A stretch of DNA of 64,000 nt, from positions 2,480,001 through 2,544,000 of the forward strand of contig NZ_AP025480.1 in NCBI RefSeq assembly GCF_024347435.1. Direction: 5' to 3'. Source of the stretch: Vibrio cyclitrophicus. Lineage in GTDB: Bacteria; Pseudomonadota; Gammaproteobacteria; Enterobacterales; Vibrionaceae. Position numbers and translations under genes: made by a program. Below are positions 49,597 to 60,266 of the stretch, piece after piece. Numbering within the stretch: the stretch's first letter is position 1; every line of letters begins with the position of its first letter. The notes under the pieces were generated by a model that saw nothing but the letters and a program-made list of their open reading frames with translations, did no database searches and was not told the DNA's origin.

Positions 49597-49851
49597 TTAA
49601 GCAATACGGTCTTTATTCCAAGACGCTTCTTTTTGTTGGCGTTCAGCCAGTTTTTCTTCACGGTATGCTTCGCGCGCTTCACGTTTCTTACGCGCATCAC
49701 AAGGTTCTGGGCAGTTACATACTTTATCGATACCAACAGCACCTAAGCCACCACAGCTGCCTTTCACAACTTTCTTTTGGACTATATAGCCAATAGACAT
49801 TGCTGTGATTACGGCAAGAAAAACACCAAATGTAATCAGAAATGTATTCAT
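49597..49851 (-). CDS. nqrM: Na+-NQR maturation protein NqrM
   Basis: 84-aa membrane-anchored protein needed for Fe delivery to the Cys-ligated Fe centre between NqrD and NqrE. One N-terminal membrane helix, then CGGLGAVGIDKVCNCPEPC: conserved Cys33, Cys46, Cys48 and Cys52. Downstream part is a charged helix. Sixteen bases after apbE, as in other Vibrio genomes. Confidence 0.95.
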   Translation of the reverse strand: MNTFLITFGVFLAVITAMSIGYIVQKKVVKGSCGGLGAVGIDKVCNCPEPCDARKKREAREAYREEKLAERQQKEASWNKDRIA

Positions 49852-49867
49852 AATTCTCTCGCTTACC

Positions 49868-50872
49868 TTATTTACCTAAGTATGGCTTAAATGCTTCAGA
49901 AGCAATTTCTTTAAAGCCATCTGCTGTTTTTACCACCATGAATGCTGGGATGTCATGTTGGTTTGCGACTTCCATTCCTTTAACCTCACCTAAGACCATT
50001 AAGCCAGTAGATAAGCCGTCTGCAGTCATTGAAGACGGGTTTAAAACTGTCACAGAAACCACTTTATGGTGAAGAGGCTTTCCTGTTTCTGGGTTAATGA
50101 TGTGAGAGTAACGCACACCATCACGCTCAAAATAGTTACGGTAATCACCAGATGTCGCGATCGCCATATCACCTGGTTCAATAATCTCTTGGATGTTACG
50201 CTCTTCAACGCTTGGTTTTTCGATAGCGATACGCCAGCCTACACTTTCGCGATTTAAACCCTTCAAGCGGATTTCCCCGCCCACTTCTACCATATAGTTG
50301 TGAATGCCAATTGAATCCAGATAATCTGCAACAACATCAACGCCCCAACCTTTTGCAATAGTTGAAAGATCAACATACAAGTTTGGTAAGTCTTTTTTCA
50401 GTTTATTGCCTTCAACGCTAAGATGATGAATACCAACCTTTGCCTTGCGAGCCGCTAATTCTTCATCTGTTGGAACTACTTCAGGGCGAGCTTCAGGGCC
50501 AAAACCCCACAGATTAACCAGAGGACCTACAGTAACATCCAACGCGCCTTCAGTAAGACCGTTCAAACGAATTGCTTCTTTCACTACAAGAGCAGTTTGT
50601 TCAGAAACTTCGAAAGCGTCAGCACCACGATGTTGATTAAAACGGCTCAGCTCAGAGTCCTCACGGTAAGTCGACATTTGATCGTTCACTTCTTCAAGCA
50701 GACGATCGATCTCGGTATGAACTTCATTTGACTCAGGAAACTCATCACCATTGATATACTTAATGTTATAACTGGTGCCCATTGTTGGGCCACTTAAATG
50801 CACTTGCTCTCTTGGCTGCTCACAGCCAGCAAGAAAAATCAAAGAAGTTAATGCAACAAGCCAAATTCTCAC
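49868..50872 (-). CDS. apbE: FAD:protein FMN transferase ApbE
   Basis: Attaches FMN covalently to Thr in the SGATxT-type motifs of NqrB and NqrC. 334 aa, lipoprotein (L-A-G-C, Cys17). GPTMGTSYNIKY, NLWGFGPE, YVDLSTIAKGWGVD and EVGGEIRLKG are family blocks; SMTADGLSTGLMVLG is near the Mg2+ site. Lies directly downstream of nqrF and upstream of nqrM, i.e. beside its substrates. Confidence 0.96.
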   Translation of the reverse strand: MRIWLVALTSLIFLAGCEQPREQVHLSGPTMGTSYNIKYINGDEFPESNEVHTEIDRLLEEVNDQMSTYREDSELSRFNQHRGADAFEVSEQTALVVKEAIRLNGLTEGALDVTVGPLVNLWGFGPEARPEVVPTDEELAARKAKVGIHHLSVEGNKLKKDLPNLYVDLSTIAKGWGVDVVADYLDSIGIHNYMVEVGGEIRLKGLNRESVGWRIAIEKPSVEERNIQEIIEPGDMAIATSGDYRNYFERDGVRYSHIINPETGKPLHHKVVSVTVLNPSSMTADGLSTGLMVLGEVKGMEVANQHDIPAFMVVKTADGFKEIASEAFKPYLGK

Positions 50873-50900
50873 TTGCTTACTCCTATTTAATGTTGAGGAT

Positions 50901-50962
50901 TTATATAAGGAAAAATAAGAGAATAAATAGGTATTTTTAACACCTTACTCTTTCTTATATAA
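50901..50962 (-). other. Long imperfect hairpin upstream of apbE
   Basis: TTATATAAG / CTTATATAA as outer arms, AAGAG / CTCTT and AGGT / ACCT as inner pairs, closed by an A/T-rich loop. Sits 29 bp before the apbE start, so in the leader of apbE-nqrM mRNA. Confidence 0.6.
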
Positions 50963-50984
50963 GCCGTTGTATTGTCAAAAGCTA

Positions 50985-51024
50985 TCTTAGAAAAACAAAT
51001 GGCTGACTCGTAGGAGTCAGCCAT
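50985..51024 (-). terminator. Terminator of nqrABCDEF
   Basis: Perfect 11-bp stem ATGGCTGACTC / GAGTCAGCCAT, 4-nt loop; followed by TTGTTTTTC on the minus strand. Confidence 0.88.
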
Positions 51025-51045
51025 AATAACAATCACTTAAATGGA

Positions 51046-52272
51046 TTAACCACCAAAGTCATCTAGTAGGATGTTTTCATCTTCTACACCAAGATCTTTA
51101 AGCATGCCGATAACAGCAGCATTCATCATTGGTGGACCACACATGTAGTACTCACAATCTTCAGGAGCTTCATGATCCTTCAGGTAGTTTTCGTACAATA
51201 CGTTATGGATGAAACCTGTGTAACCGTCCCAGTTGTCCTCTGGTTGAGGATCAGACAGTGCACAGTGCCACACGAAGTTTTCGTTTGCAGCCGCTAGGCC
51301 GTCGAAATCTTCAATGTAGAACATCTCACGCTTAGAACGTGCACCATACCAGTAAGACATCTTACGAGTAGAGTTAAGACGCTTAAGTTGGTCGAAGATG
51401 TGTGAACGCATTGGCGCCATACCTGCACCACCACCGATGAATACCATTTCATTGTCTGTGTCTTTAGCAAAGAACTCACCAAATGGACCAGAAATAGTAC
51501 ATTTGTCGCCTTCTTTAAGAGACCAGATGTATGAAGACATCACACCAGGAGCTACATCAGGGTTATTTGGCGGCGGAGTTGCGATACGCACGTTAAGCTT
51601 GATGATGCCTTTCTCTTCTGGGTATGAAGCCATAGAGTAAGCACGGATCGAATGCTCTTTAACGATAGACTCGTAACGGAACAAGTTGAACTTATCCCAG
51701 TCACCACGGTATTCCTCAGGAATATCGTAATCTGCGTATTTCACGTGATGTGGTTCAGCTTCAATCTGAATATAACCACCCGCTCGGAACGGAACCTCTT
51801 CACCTTCAGGGATTGCTAGAGCCAATTCTTTGATGAAAGTAGCTTCATTGTTATTCGAGATAACAGTACATTCCCACTTTTTAACACCAAAGATATCTTC
51901 GTCTAGTTCAATCTCCATGTCAGTTTTCATAGCAACTTGACATGCAAGACGTTCGCCTTCGCGAGCTTCACCTTTTGTGATGTGATCAAGTTCAGTAGGT
52001 AAGATGTCGCCACCACCAGACTTAACTTTTACACGACACTGACCACAAGAGCCACCGCCACCACAAGCAGAAGATACGAAGATACCAGCGCCAGCTAGGG
52101 CACCAAGTAGCTTGCTACCAGGTTGAGTAACGATCGCCTTTTCAGGGTCGCCGTTTACTGAAATAGTGATGTCACCTGATGGTACTAACTTAGACTTAGC
52201 GAAAAGAATCACTAGAACTAGAGCCAGTACAATAATGGTAAACATCGCTACGCCAAGAATAATGCTTTGCAT
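51046..52272 (-). CDS. nqrF: Na+-NQR subunit F
   Basis: Entry point for NADH electrons. 408 aa: one N-terminal membrane helix, a [2Fe-2S] domain with C70, C76, C79 and C111, then a FAD/NADH-binding reductase domain ([31 protein letters not shown]). Ends DDFGG. Last of the six-gene operon, before a terminator. Confidence 0.98.
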   Translation of the reverse strand: MQSIILGVAMFTIIVLALVLVILFAKSKLVPSGDITISVNGDPEKAIVTQPGSKLLGALAGAGIFVSSACGGGGSCGQCRVKVKSGGGDILPTELDHITKGEAREGERLACQVAMKTDMEIELDEDIFGVKKWECTVISNNNEATFIKELALAIPEGEEVPFRAGGYIQIEAEPHHVKYADYDIPEEYRGDWDKFNLFRYESIVKEHSIRAYSMASYPEEKGIIKLNVRIATPPPNNPDVAPGVMSSYIWSLKEGDKCTISGPFGEFFAKDTDNEMVFIGGGAGMAPMRSHIFDQLKRLNSTRKMSYWYGARSKREMFYIEDFDGLAAANENFVWHCALSDPQPEDNWDGYTGFIHNVLYENYLKDHEAPEDCEYYMCGPPMMNAAVIGMLKDLGVEDENILLDDFGG

Positions 52273-52301
52273 TTGTTATTCCTTATTACTGGGTGCTTAC
52301 C

Positions 52302-52898
52302 CTACAGTTGAACACCAGAGAAAGACATAAAGCCTAACGCCATCAAACCAACAGTAATGAACGTGATACCAAGGCCACGTAGACCTGGAGGTACGTCAGA
52401 GTACTTCATCTTCTCACGGATACCCGCAAGAGCAACGATAGCTAACATCCAACCCACACCAGAACCGAAGCCGTAAACAACAGACTCAGCAAAGTTGTAG
52501 TCACGAGTTACCATGAAAGATACACCACCAAAGATTGCACAGTTAACTGTGATCAGTGGAAGGAAGATACCTAGTGCGTTGTACAAAGGTGGGAAGAAAC
52601 GGTCTAAAACCATCTCTAGGATTTGTACAAGTGCCGCGATAACACCGATGAATGCGATGAAGTTAAGGAAACTTAAATCGACACCTTCAACAAGCGCGTT
52701 TTCTTTTAGGATGTGTGTGTAAACAAGGTTGTTTACAGGAACAGCGATTGTAAGTACTACAACTACCGCAACACCAAGACCAAAAGAAGTTTTAACTTTC
52801 TTAGATACCGCTAGGAATGTACACATACCTAGGAAGAAAGAAAGCGCCATGTTTTCGATGAAAATCGATTTAACTAGCAGACTAATATAATGTTCCAT
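52302..52898 (-). CDS. nqrE: Na+-NQR subunit E
   Basis: Six-helix membrane subunit, 198 aa. C26 and C120 (VNCAIFGG) are the conserved ligands of the Fe centre shared with NqrD, placed on opposite half-helices by internal inverted symmetry. Related to RnfA. Confidence 0.97.
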
Positions 52899-52905
52899 GA
52901 CTACC

Positions 52906-53538
52906 TTACCCCTTCGCTTCTACTTGTTCTGGTTTGAACACACGAATTGCCCAAATCAAGAAACCAATTAGGAAGAACGCAGAAGGTGCTAGAAGCATCA
53001 AGCCATTTGGCTGATACCAACCACCGTTGCTCACTAGAGGTAGTACTTCCATACCAAATAGTTTGCCAGAGCCTAGAAGCTCACGGAAGAAACCAACAGT
53101 GATAAGAACGAAACCGTAACCAAGACCGTTACCAATACCATCGATTAGAGATGGGATTGGTGCAGACTTCATTGCGAATGCTTCAGCACGACCCATTACA
53201 ATACAGTTAGTAATGATTAGGCCTACAAATACAGATAGCTGCTTAGAGATATCGTATAGGTATGCTTTAAGCACTTGGTCTACCACGATTACTAATGATG
53301 CGATAATTGCCATCTGAACGATGATACGCACACTGTTAGGAATGTGGTTACGGATCAAAGAAACGAAGAAGTTAGACAGAGCAGTAACAAACATTACCGC
53401 GATAGTCATAACAAATGCTGTTTCTAGCTTAGTGGTTACCGCAAGAGCAGAACACACACCAAGAACCTGTAGCGCGATAGGGTTGTTATCCAACACTGGC
53501 GCTAAGATGCTCTTTTTAATTTCTTTTGCACTAGACAT
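52906..53538 (-). CDS. nqrD: Na+-NQR subunit D
   Basis: Six-helix membrane subunit, 210 aa. C29 (GVCSALAVT) and C112 ([13 protein letters not shown]) provide the other two Fe ligands. Related to RnfE. Overlaps nqrC by one base. Confidence 0.97.
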
Positions 53539-54305
53539 TAGTTCAGACCTCCATCACGAACTTTTGCTAGGAACGGACCAAAGCCCATTTCACCTAACCA
53601 GAAGTCAAATGTATGTTGAACGCCAACGCTGGTCAGTGTTGCACCTGAAAGGCCATCAACACCGTGCTCAGAACCTTGAGGAGCACCACCTTTAACTACC
53701 TTGATAGCTGGCTTGTGGTTGTCGTCGAATAACTTCTTACCAACGAATTGAGCACGCCAAGTTGGGTTCTCAACTTCACCACCAAGTCCAGGAGTTTCAC
53801 CTTGCTCGTAGTAAGTGATACCAGAAACTGTGTTGCCATCAGTTTCTACCGCAACGAATGCGTACATCATTGACCATAGACCGTTACCGTGAACAGGGAT
53901 GATAACTTTAGAAGTTTCAGCGCCATCTTTCACTAGGTAAACCGTACCAATGTTAGCACGACGAATGATCTTAGCGATGTCATCTTCAGCTGAAAGCTTG
54001 ATTGACTGAGCTGGATCTTTTGCCGCTTTACGTTGGTCGTATGCAGCAGCATCGCCGTCAACGAAATCGCCAGTAGCGAAATCAACTAAACGAGGTTCGA
54101 TGTTCTCTGCGTACAGTGCTGGAATATCACCTGCAAGTTCAATGCCCGCAACTTCAAGGATCTTAGTTTGCTGATCCAGAACTGCGTTAGCTTGTTGCTT
54201 AGGTTTAAGAACAACTGCAGCTGTTGAAACGATGATTGAGCACACTAGGCTCAATGCGATAACAACAAACAGCGTCTTTTTAATGCTATCGTTATTACTT
54301 GCCAT
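53538..54305 (-). CDS. nqrC: Na+-NQR subunit C
   Basis: 255 aa with one N-terminal membrane helix and a periplasmic domain. SGATLT at 220-225 carries the covalent FMN on T225, added by ApbE. Start overlaps the 3' end of nqrB by 11 bases. Confidence 0.98.
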   Translation of the reverse strand: MASNNDSIKKTLFVVIALSLVCSIIVSTAAVVLKPKQQANAVLDQQTKILEVAGIELAGDIPALYAENIEPRLVDFATGDFVDGDAAAYDQRKAAKDPAQSIKLSAEDDIAKIIRRANIGTVYLVKDGAETSKVIIPVHGNGLWSMMYAFVAVETDGNTVSGITYYEQGETPGLGGEVENPTWRAQFVGKKLFDDNHKPAIKVVKGGAPQGSEHGVDGLSGATLTSVGVQHTFDFWLGEMGFGPFLAKVRDGGLN

Positions 54306-55539
54306 AGCGCGCTAGTCTCCGCTTAATGTTCTTCTCGATTACAACGTGGTCAAACAGAGGAGCAAATAAGTTTGCGAATAGAATCGCAAGCATCATGCCT
54401 TCTGGGTATGCAGGGTTAACTACACGAATCATTACACACATTGCGCCGATTAGGATGCCGTACCACCATTTACCACCGTTGGTAAATGACGCTGATACAG
54501 GGTCTGTTGCCATGAAGAACATACCAAATGCGAAGCCACCTAAAACTAGATGCCAGTGCCAAGGCATGCTGAACATTGCATTAGTGTCAGAACCGATCAC
54601 GTTAAACAATGTTGATACAGCAATCATACCGATCATTACACCAGCAATGATGCGCCATGAAGCAATGCCCATGTATACAATCATTGCAGCACCGATCATA
54701 AGTGCAAGCGTTGATACTTCACCGATAGAACCTGGGATGTTACCAATGAACGCATCCATCCAAGTGATCGTCTCACCAGATACTGTATTCATTAGTGCAC
54801 TACCACCGCCTTGAGCCCATTGGCTAAGCGCAGTTGCACCAGAGAAACCGTCAGCTGCAGTCCAAACTACGTCACCTGAAATCTGTGCAGGATATGCAAA
54901 GAACAGGAACGCACGACCAGCAAGCGCAGGGTTCAGGAAGTTACGACCCGTACCACCAAAGATCTCTTTAGCAACAACAACACCGAAGGTAATACCTAAT
55001 GCTGCTTGCCATAGAGGAAGTGTTGGCGGAACGATAAGCGCAAATAAGATAGAAGTAACAAAGAAACCTTCGTTGACTTCGTGTTTACGTACCATACAGA
55101 ACAGTACTTCCCAGAAACCACCAACGATAAATACCGTTGCGTAGATAGGTAAGAAGTAAGTCGCACCCAAGAGCATCTTACTGCCCCAACCTGCATCGGC
55201 CCCTAAGGAGGCGCCTAACATTTCGGTTAGCCAGTAGTGCCAGTTACCATCAATGATAGAAACCAGCTCTGCACCTGAATACATGTGGTTTAGTGCTGCG
55301 ATAGCTTGACCACCTGCGTTATACATACCCCAGAACATTGCTGGGAATACCGCAAGCCAAACCATGATCATGATACGTTTTAAGTCAACGCTGTCACGGA
55401 CATGTGAGCTTTTCTTTGTAACTGTACCTGGTGTGTAGAACAGTGTTGCTGCAGCTTCGTAAAGCGCAAACCACGTTTCGTGTTTACCACCTGGTTCAAA
55501 ATGATGCTCGATGTCTTCAATAAACTTTTTAAGGCCCAT
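54295..55539 (-). CDS. nqrB: Na+-NQR subunit B
   Basis: Membrane subunit with the Na+ path, covalent FMN and riboflavin. 414 aa from [13 protein letters not shown], the known Vibrio N-terminus; an upstream start at 55575 lies in the nqrA end. SGAT at 233-236 carries FMN on T236; G140-G141 are the residues known from korormicin/HQNO resistance work. Five bases after nqrA. Confidence 0.97.
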   Translation of the reverse strand: MGLKKFIEDIEHHFEPGGKHETWFALYEAAATLFYTPGTVTKKSSHVRDSVDLKRIMIMVWLAVFPAMFWGMYNAGGQAIAALNHMYSGAELVSIIDGNWHYWLTEMLGASLGADAGWGSKMLLGATYFLPIYATVFIVGGFWEVLFCMVRKHEVNEGFFVTSILFALIVPPTLPLWQAALGITFGVVVAKEIFGGTGRNFLNPALAGRAFLFFAYPAQISGDVVWTAADGFSGATALSQWAQGGGSALMNTVSGETITWMDAFIGNIPGSIGEVSTLALMIGAAMIVYMGIASWRIIAGVMIGMIAVSTLFNVIGSDTNAMFSMPWHWHLVLGGFAFGMFFMATDPVSASFTNGGKWWYGILIGAMCVMIRVVNPAYPEGMMLAILFANLFAPLFDHVVIEKNIKRRLARYGK

Positions 55540-55544
55540 GAAAA

Positions 55545-56885
55545 TTACCCTTCCTTCACAATTATATCTAGGCATTCACGAAGTAACTGACCGTACTCGT
55601 ACTTACCAGGACATACAAAGGTACACAGTGCTAAATCTTCTTCATCTAGCTCTAGCGCACCAAGTGCTTGTGCACTATCAACGTCGCCAGCGCATAGATC
55701 GCGAAGCAGCAAAGTAGGCTCCATATCTAATGGCATTACTTTCTCGTAGTTACCAATTGGAACCATAGAGCGATCACTACCGTTTGTTGTCGTTGTCATG
55801 TTGAACAACTGACCTTTAAACACGTGACCAAGGAATGAACGAGTAACAGAGAACTTGTTCTTACCAGGCATTGCCCAACCAAACAGCTCTTTATCACGAC
55901 CTTCACGAAGAACCGAAACCTGTTGATGGTAACGGCCAAGGTAAGCATGTGGACCTGAAGCGTGAACACCAGATAACACTGAACCTGAGATCAGGCGAAC
56001 TTCACCTGGCATCAACTCGCTGTCCGTTAACTCTTCAAGGCTAGCACCAATTTGAGTACGAACTAGACGTGGGTTGTTAACTACTGGACCAGCCAGAGAA
56101 ACAACACGCTCAGAGTAAATCTCACCAGTAAGGAAAAGCTTACCGAATGCGATAACGTCTTGGTAGTTAATGCTCCACGCTACGTTTTGTGCATTTACCG
56201 GGTATAGGTAATGCATATGCGTGCCTGCAAGACCTGCAGGGTGTGGGCCATCAAAAACATGTTCTTCAACGTTAGACTGAGCTGAACGAGGTAAGCTAGT
56301 ACCTTTTTTACAAACGTACACTTTACCGTTAGTCAGAGTTGAAAGAAGATCCAAACCAGCAACGAAAGCATCAGACTGCTCGTTAATGATTAATTCTGGC
56401 TCAGCTGCCAACGGATTAGTATCCATAGCAGTTACGAAAATAGCCTGAGTTTCAGAATCAATGGCTGGAACCTTGCTGAACGGACGAGTTCGCAAAGCGG
56501 TCCATGCGCCAGACTCAACTAACTGAGATTTAACCGTTTCACGGTCAAGACCTGCTAGTTGGCTAGCTTCATAGCTATTGAACGTGATTTGCTCATTGCC
56601 TGCTACTTCAATCACTACTGATTGAAGAACACGCTTAGCACCACGGTTCACTTCAATAACTTTACCGCTTGCTGGAGAAGTAAATACAACACCTGGGTTC
56701 TTTTTATCTGCAAAAAGAACTTGGCCTTTCTTCACTTCATCACCAACGCGAGCATGCATCGTAGGACGCATACCAACGTACTCTTCGCCAAGCAAGGCGA
56801 CTTTAGTGATGGACTTACCATCATTAATCACCTGGGATGGAGTTCCTGCGATAGGAAGATCCAAACCCTTATTTATTGTAATCAT
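55545..56885 (-). CDS. nqrA: Na+-NQR subunit A
   Basis: Soluble subunit with the ubiquinone-related site. 446 aa from [16 protein letters not shown]; a codon at 56897 would add four residues and is rejected. Conserved blocks [49 protein letters not shown] and [12 protein letters not shown]. First gene of the operon; a 519-bp upstream region provides promoters. Confidence 0.98.
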   Translation of the reverse strand: MITINKGLDLPIAGTPSQVINDGKSITKVALLGEEYVGMRPTMHARVGDEVKKGQVLFADKKNPGVVFTSPASGKVIEVNRGAKRVLQSVVIEVAGNEQITFNSYEASQLAGLDRETVKSQLVESGAWTALRTRPFSKVPAIDSETQAIFVTAMDTNPLAAEPELIINEQSDAFVAGLDLLSTLTNGKVYVCKKGTSLPRSAQSNVEEHVFDGPHPAGLAGTHMHYLYPVNAQNVAWSINYQDVIAFGKLFLTGEIYSERVVSLAGPVVNNPRLVRTQIGASLEELTDSELMPGEVRLISGSVLSGVHASGPHAYLGRYHQQVSVLREGRDKELFGWAMPGKNKFSVTRSFLGHVFKGQLFNMTTTTNGSDRSMVPIGNYEKVMPLDMEPTLLLRDLCAGDVDSAQALGALELDEEDLALCTFVCPGKYEYGQLLRECLDIIVKEG

Positions 56886-57363
56886 ACGCACTTGCACTAC
56901 TTTATCGGGAAAAAGATTCTTTTAATTGCGTAAATTCAGGACGTTTTAAACTCGCCCTTAGACACGACATTACAGTGTCCGGTTTTGGTAAATTTGAGAT
57001 ACCAAAATCGCAACATTTTCATAATAAAATCACCACACGAATCATGTGAGATTTATCAGGTGCGATATTCTAGCATTTTTTGACAACTCGATGCCATGAC
57101 CAATAACTTGAATACAGCCTTTATTTGGTGAGATTTGAAGCATATGGCCTCTCAAATATGTATAAATTTGACGAGCCGCACAGATAAAATGGCTTTTGAA
57201 TCGTGTTTTAAACAAGAGATTAATACTCTGTCACAAACTAATATTTTACTAGTTATGTTGAAACACTGTTAATAAAAACATTACTCATTGTAGGTATTTG
57301 AGCCCGTTCAATTTGACATCAGTTTGGGTGATATAAGAACGAAAAATACATAAGTTTGACGAC
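56886..57363 (-). promoter_or_regulatory. nqrA upstream region
   Basis: Nearly 500 bp with no credible gene. A possible extended -10 (TG-C-TAGAAT on the minus strand, 57075-57067) lies about 180 bp before nqrA, and an imperfect palindrome around CACACGAATCATGTG (57032-57050) sits between. On the plus strand TTGACA at about 57315 has no well-spaced -10. Long AT-rich leader is plausible for a respiration-controlled operon. Confidence 0.4.
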
Positions 57364-57386
57364 AAAAAAAGCGCCATGGCGCTTTT
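57364..57386 (-). terminator. Terminator of bolA
   Basis: Palindrome AAAAGCGCC / GGCGCTTTT with AT centre, followed by TTTGTC on the minus strand. Confidence 0.88.
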
Positions 57387-57404
57387 CTCTGTATATAGGC
57401 CTTC

Positions 57405-57713
57405 TTACTTTCCGCCACCCATACACATTGGACTGTCTGGCACGCTATCTAGCTGCTTCATCCATTCATCTTTTGTATAAGTGTGAATAGACAGTGCGTG
57501 GATATTATTGGCTAACTCTTCTGAAAGTGCCTTATTTACCGCTCGATGACGAGCAATAAGGCGCAAACCTTCAAACACATCACTGACAACAATCACTTTA
57601 AAATGACTCTCAGAACCAGCCGGAACATTGTGCATATAGCTCTCATTCACCACGCTTAAATGACTTGGTGAAAACTCATTGTGCAATTTTGTTTCGATAA
57701 CTTCTTGGATCAT
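57405..57713 (-). CDS. bolA: BolA family morphogene/Fe-S regulator
   Basis: 102 aa. [23 protein letters not shown] and [17 protein letters not shown] are near-identical to E. coli BolA (class II KH-like fold; Cys absent from the loop, conserved His for Fe-S with monothiol glutaredoxin). Ends in CMGGGK. Divergent from the rlmG/yajG/ampG side as bolA is from yajG-ampG in E. coli. Confidence 0.95.
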   Translation of the reverse strand: MIQEVIETKLHNEFSPSHLSVVNESYMHNVPAGSESHFKVIVVSDVFEGLRLIARHRAVNKALSEELANNIHALSIHTYTKDEWMKQLDSVPDSPMCMGGGK

Positions 57714-57886
57714 TGTGATTCCTTAATAACGTATTGGCATTACTGTGAGGTGATTATAAACCCTAACAGGTCGACTGTCTGAGTATTTCATTGCAGACGG
57801 CATCGGTTTGGTTGAGTTTTTTCTATCTTGTTTAGCCTGCATTTGAGACAATATCTCTGTTATTTCTTATTATAAGCACCTCAAGT

Positions 57887-59038
57887 ATGAAAACCGATCT
57901 TACCCTTCTCGATAGAACTTTGACCTTACATCGTTTCCCTAAACGTTCAAATGAAACTCTTCAAGCTTGGGATGCGGGCGACGAATACATTATCAACCAT
58001 GTTGAAGAGATGAATCTTGAACCTGGTAAACACATTTTAATCATGAACGATAGCTTTGGTGCTCTATCTACTTGGTTCTCCAAAGATCATGATGTCACGA
58101 TGATGAGTGATTCTTTTATCTCCCATCGTGGCGCACTGAAAAACTTACAACGTAATCAAAGTAATCGTGTGAGTTTCTTAAACACAATGGATGCGATCCC
58201 ACACGGGATTGATCTTGTGATTATGCAGTTGCCGAAAACAAACCGTCACCTGATTTGGCAGTTAAGCCAATTACGTCAAGCGTTACCTGAAGGCTGCCAA
58301 GTCATTGGGGTAAATAAAGTGAAAGAGATACACACTTCAACGCTTAACATTTTTGAAAAATATCTAGGCGAAACAAAAACATCGCTAGCAAAGAAAAAAC
58401 ATCGCTTAGTCTTATCTTCTCCAAATTGCCAGCCGATTCAAAAAGTCGAACCTTACGTTGAGTGGGATGTAGACGGTGAAGATATCCGTCTGAAAAATTT
58501 ACCAAATGTTTACTCAGGGGAAGCACTCGATCAAGGCGCTCGTTATATGCTAGAGCACATCCCTCAAGATCCTGAACTACGTCATATCATCGACTTAGGC
58601 TGTGGTAATGGCGTATTGAGTGTAAAAGCAGGCCAATTAAACCCACAAGCTCGTATCACTTGTGTGGATGAGAGCTTTATGGCTGTGGAATCAGCACGAC
58701 AAAATGTAATAGATAACCTAGGTGAAGAAGGCAACTTTCAGTTCATTGCTAACAACTGTTTAGATGGCTTTAAGAAAAACAGCACTTACTTGGTTATGTG
58801 TAATCCTCCATTCCACCAGCAACAAGCGATTACTGATCACATTGCATGGCAAATGTTCTGTGATGCAAAGCATGTTCTAAGCAATGGGGGCAAATTAATT
58901 GTTATTGGTAACCGTCACCTCGGATACGATGTAAAACTAGCGAGATTATTTGGTGAAGCGAACGTTGAAACGCTTGAATTGAACCAAAAATTTGAGATAT
59001 TACAAGCAACAAGAGAACCTGCTAACTTTAACAAATAG
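57887..59038 (+). CDS. rlmG: 23S rRNA (guanine1835-N2)-methyltransferase RlmG
   Basis: 383 aa with a degenerate N-terminal methyltransferase-like half and a catalytic C-terminal half: IIDLGCGNGVLSV (SAM motif I) and CNPPFHQQQAI (N-P-P-F catalytic motif). Length and layout match RlmG (YgjO) rather than RsmC. Single gene with ATG start. Confidence 0.94.
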   Translation: MKTDLTLLDRTLTLHRFPKRSNETLQAWDAGDEYIINHVEEMNLEPGKHILIMNDSFGALSTWFSKDHDVTMMSDSFISHRGALKNLQRNQSNRVSFLNTMDAIPHGIDLVIMQLPKTNRHLIWQLSQLRQALPEGCQVIGVNKVKEIHTSTLNIFEKYLGETKTSLAKKKHRLVLSSPNCQPIQKVEPYVEWDVDGEDIRLKNLPNVYSGEALDQGARYMLEHIPQDPELRHIIDLGCGNGVLSVKAGQLNPQARITCVDESFMAVESARQNVIDNLGEEGNFQFIANNCLDGFKKNSTYLVMCNPPFHQQQAITDHIAWQMFCDAKHVLSNGGKLIVIGNRHLGYDVKLARLFGEANVETLELNQKFEILQATREPANFNK

Positions 59039-59095
59039 GCAGTAGACCGCTTTAAAATACCGAGCTTCTTGTGTGAATTTAGAAAGGATAAAGGA

Positions 59096-59665
59096 ATGAA
59101 AAAACTGATTTTGGCTGCCTCTATTATGGCTTTAACAGCATGTTCAGCCCCTCAGCAAGAACAGATCAACGTAATGCCAGAAGCTTCATTAAGCTCAAGC
59201 AACCTTGTGCAAGGCAAAACATACACGTTAACCAGTAAAGATGTACGTGCTGCTCAGTATGTTGCATTGGTTGATAGTGGACGTTCAAATATCCAACCAA
59301 TTCACGCAAAGCAAAATATGCGTATTTCTCTGGAAAACGCTTTAGCACAACAGCTAGAGTCACAAGGTTTTCGTGCAAGCGTAAACAGTGAAAACTCTGT
59401 GGTTTTAGAAATTCAAGAAGCACTTGTTACCGTCAAGCACACCATTATGGAAAACCAAATGGACGGTAAAGTGACGCTTGAAGTAACTGCTGAAACACCT
59501 GAAGGTAAGCTAGTTAAAACATTCAACGGTACAGCGACTCGTACCGGAGCACTAAGCGCATCAAACGACGACATCTCAATGGTGCTTAACGATGTGATCA
59601 ACTTGGTTCTTACTGAAATCGCGAATGACCCTGAACTACAAAACTACATGAAGGAACGTTTCTAA
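59096..59665 (+). CDS. yajG: YajG-family lipoprotein
   Basis: 189-aa outer-membrane-type lipoprotein: MKKLILAASIMALTAC with Cys16, followed by SAP. The rest forms a YajG domain (QKAVDSGRSNIQPIHAKQNMR-like central block). Function unknown; may affect envelope. AAAGGA before the ATG fixes the start; a TTG-type start 27 bases earlier is rejected. TAATG overlap with the next gene. E. coli order bolA-yajG-ampG is kept. Confidence 0.9.
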   Translation: MKKLILAASIMALTACSAPQQEQINVMPEASLSSSNLVQGKTYTLTSKDVRAAQYVALVDSGRSNIQPIHAKQNMRISLENALAQQLESQGFRASVNSENSVVLEIQEALVTVKHTIMENQMDGKVTLEVTAETPEGKLVKTFNGTATRTGALSASNDDISMVLNDVINLVLTEIANDPELQNYMKERF

Positions 59666-60213
59666 TGAGCCGCATTCTTACTTCTATCGCATTAATGCTG
59701 GTGAGCGTGAGCGTTTGGGCTGGTCCTAAAGTGAACGTTGAAACAACATTAGGTGACTTCACTATTGAACTAAACCAAGAACAAGCACCGATTAGTGCTG
59801 AGAACTTCCTAAAATACGTTGAAGACGGCAGCTACGAAGGCACTATCTTCCACCGAGTTATTCCGGGCTTTATGGCACAAGGTGGTGGCTTCGATCAGGA
59901 CATGAATCAACAAGCGACTTATGCTCCAATCAAGAACGAAGGCAGTAACGGTCTAAAGAATGATACAGCAACGATCGCTATGGCTCGCACTAATGCGCCT
60001 GATTCTGCGACTCGTCAATTCTTCATTAACTTTGCTGACAATGATTTCTTAAACGCGAAAGGCAGTAATCCTGGTTACGCTGTATTTGGCAAAGTGACTG
60101 AGGGGTTTGATGTCATTCAAAAGATGGCCACCATTCCAACTAAACGAATGGGACGTATGTCAGACATCCCAACCGACCCAATCGTCATCACCAACGTAAC
60201 CCTTCTTAAGTAA
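59665..60213 (+). CDS. ppiA: Periplasmic cyclophilin-type peptidyl-prolyl isomerase
   Basis: 182 aa: signal peptide to about residue 19 (VWA/GP), then a cyclophilin domain with FHRVIPGFMAQGGGF, ATRQFFIN and YAVFGKVTEGFDVI. Catalyses cis-trans isomerisation of X-Pro bonds in periplasm. Inserted between yajG and ampG, where E. coli has no PPIase; the ppiA symbol rests on the signal peptide and could be another cyclophilin paralogue. Confidence 0.88.
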   Translation: MSRILTSIALMLVSVSVWAGPKVNVETTLGDFTIELNQEQAPISAENFLKYVEDGSYEGTIFHRVIPGFMAQGGGFDQDMNQQATYAPIKNEGSNGLKNDTATIAMARTNAPDSATRQFFINFADNDFLNAKGSNPGYAVFGKVTEGFDVIQKMATIPTKRMGRMSDIPTDPIVITNVTLLK

Positions 60214-60220
60214 CCTCATC

Positions 60221-60249
60221 AAACGCCCTTATTTCTTAAGGGCGTTTTT
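60221..60249 (+). terminator. Terminator of yajG-ppiA
   Basis: Stem AAACGCCCTTA / TAAGGGCGTTT, loop TTTCT, then TTTC. Confidence 0.85.
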
Positions 60250-60266
60250 CTATACAAGGACGCCCT

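Noticed and set aside
57020..57050. CRP site in the nqrA upstream region
   Set aside because: The palindrome has CACA...TGTG orientation, opposite to TGTGA-N6-TCACA.
57301..57345. Rightward promoter TTGACA near 57315
   Set aside because: The only -10-like box is 13 bp away, too close, and nothing lies downstream on that strand before the bolA terminator.
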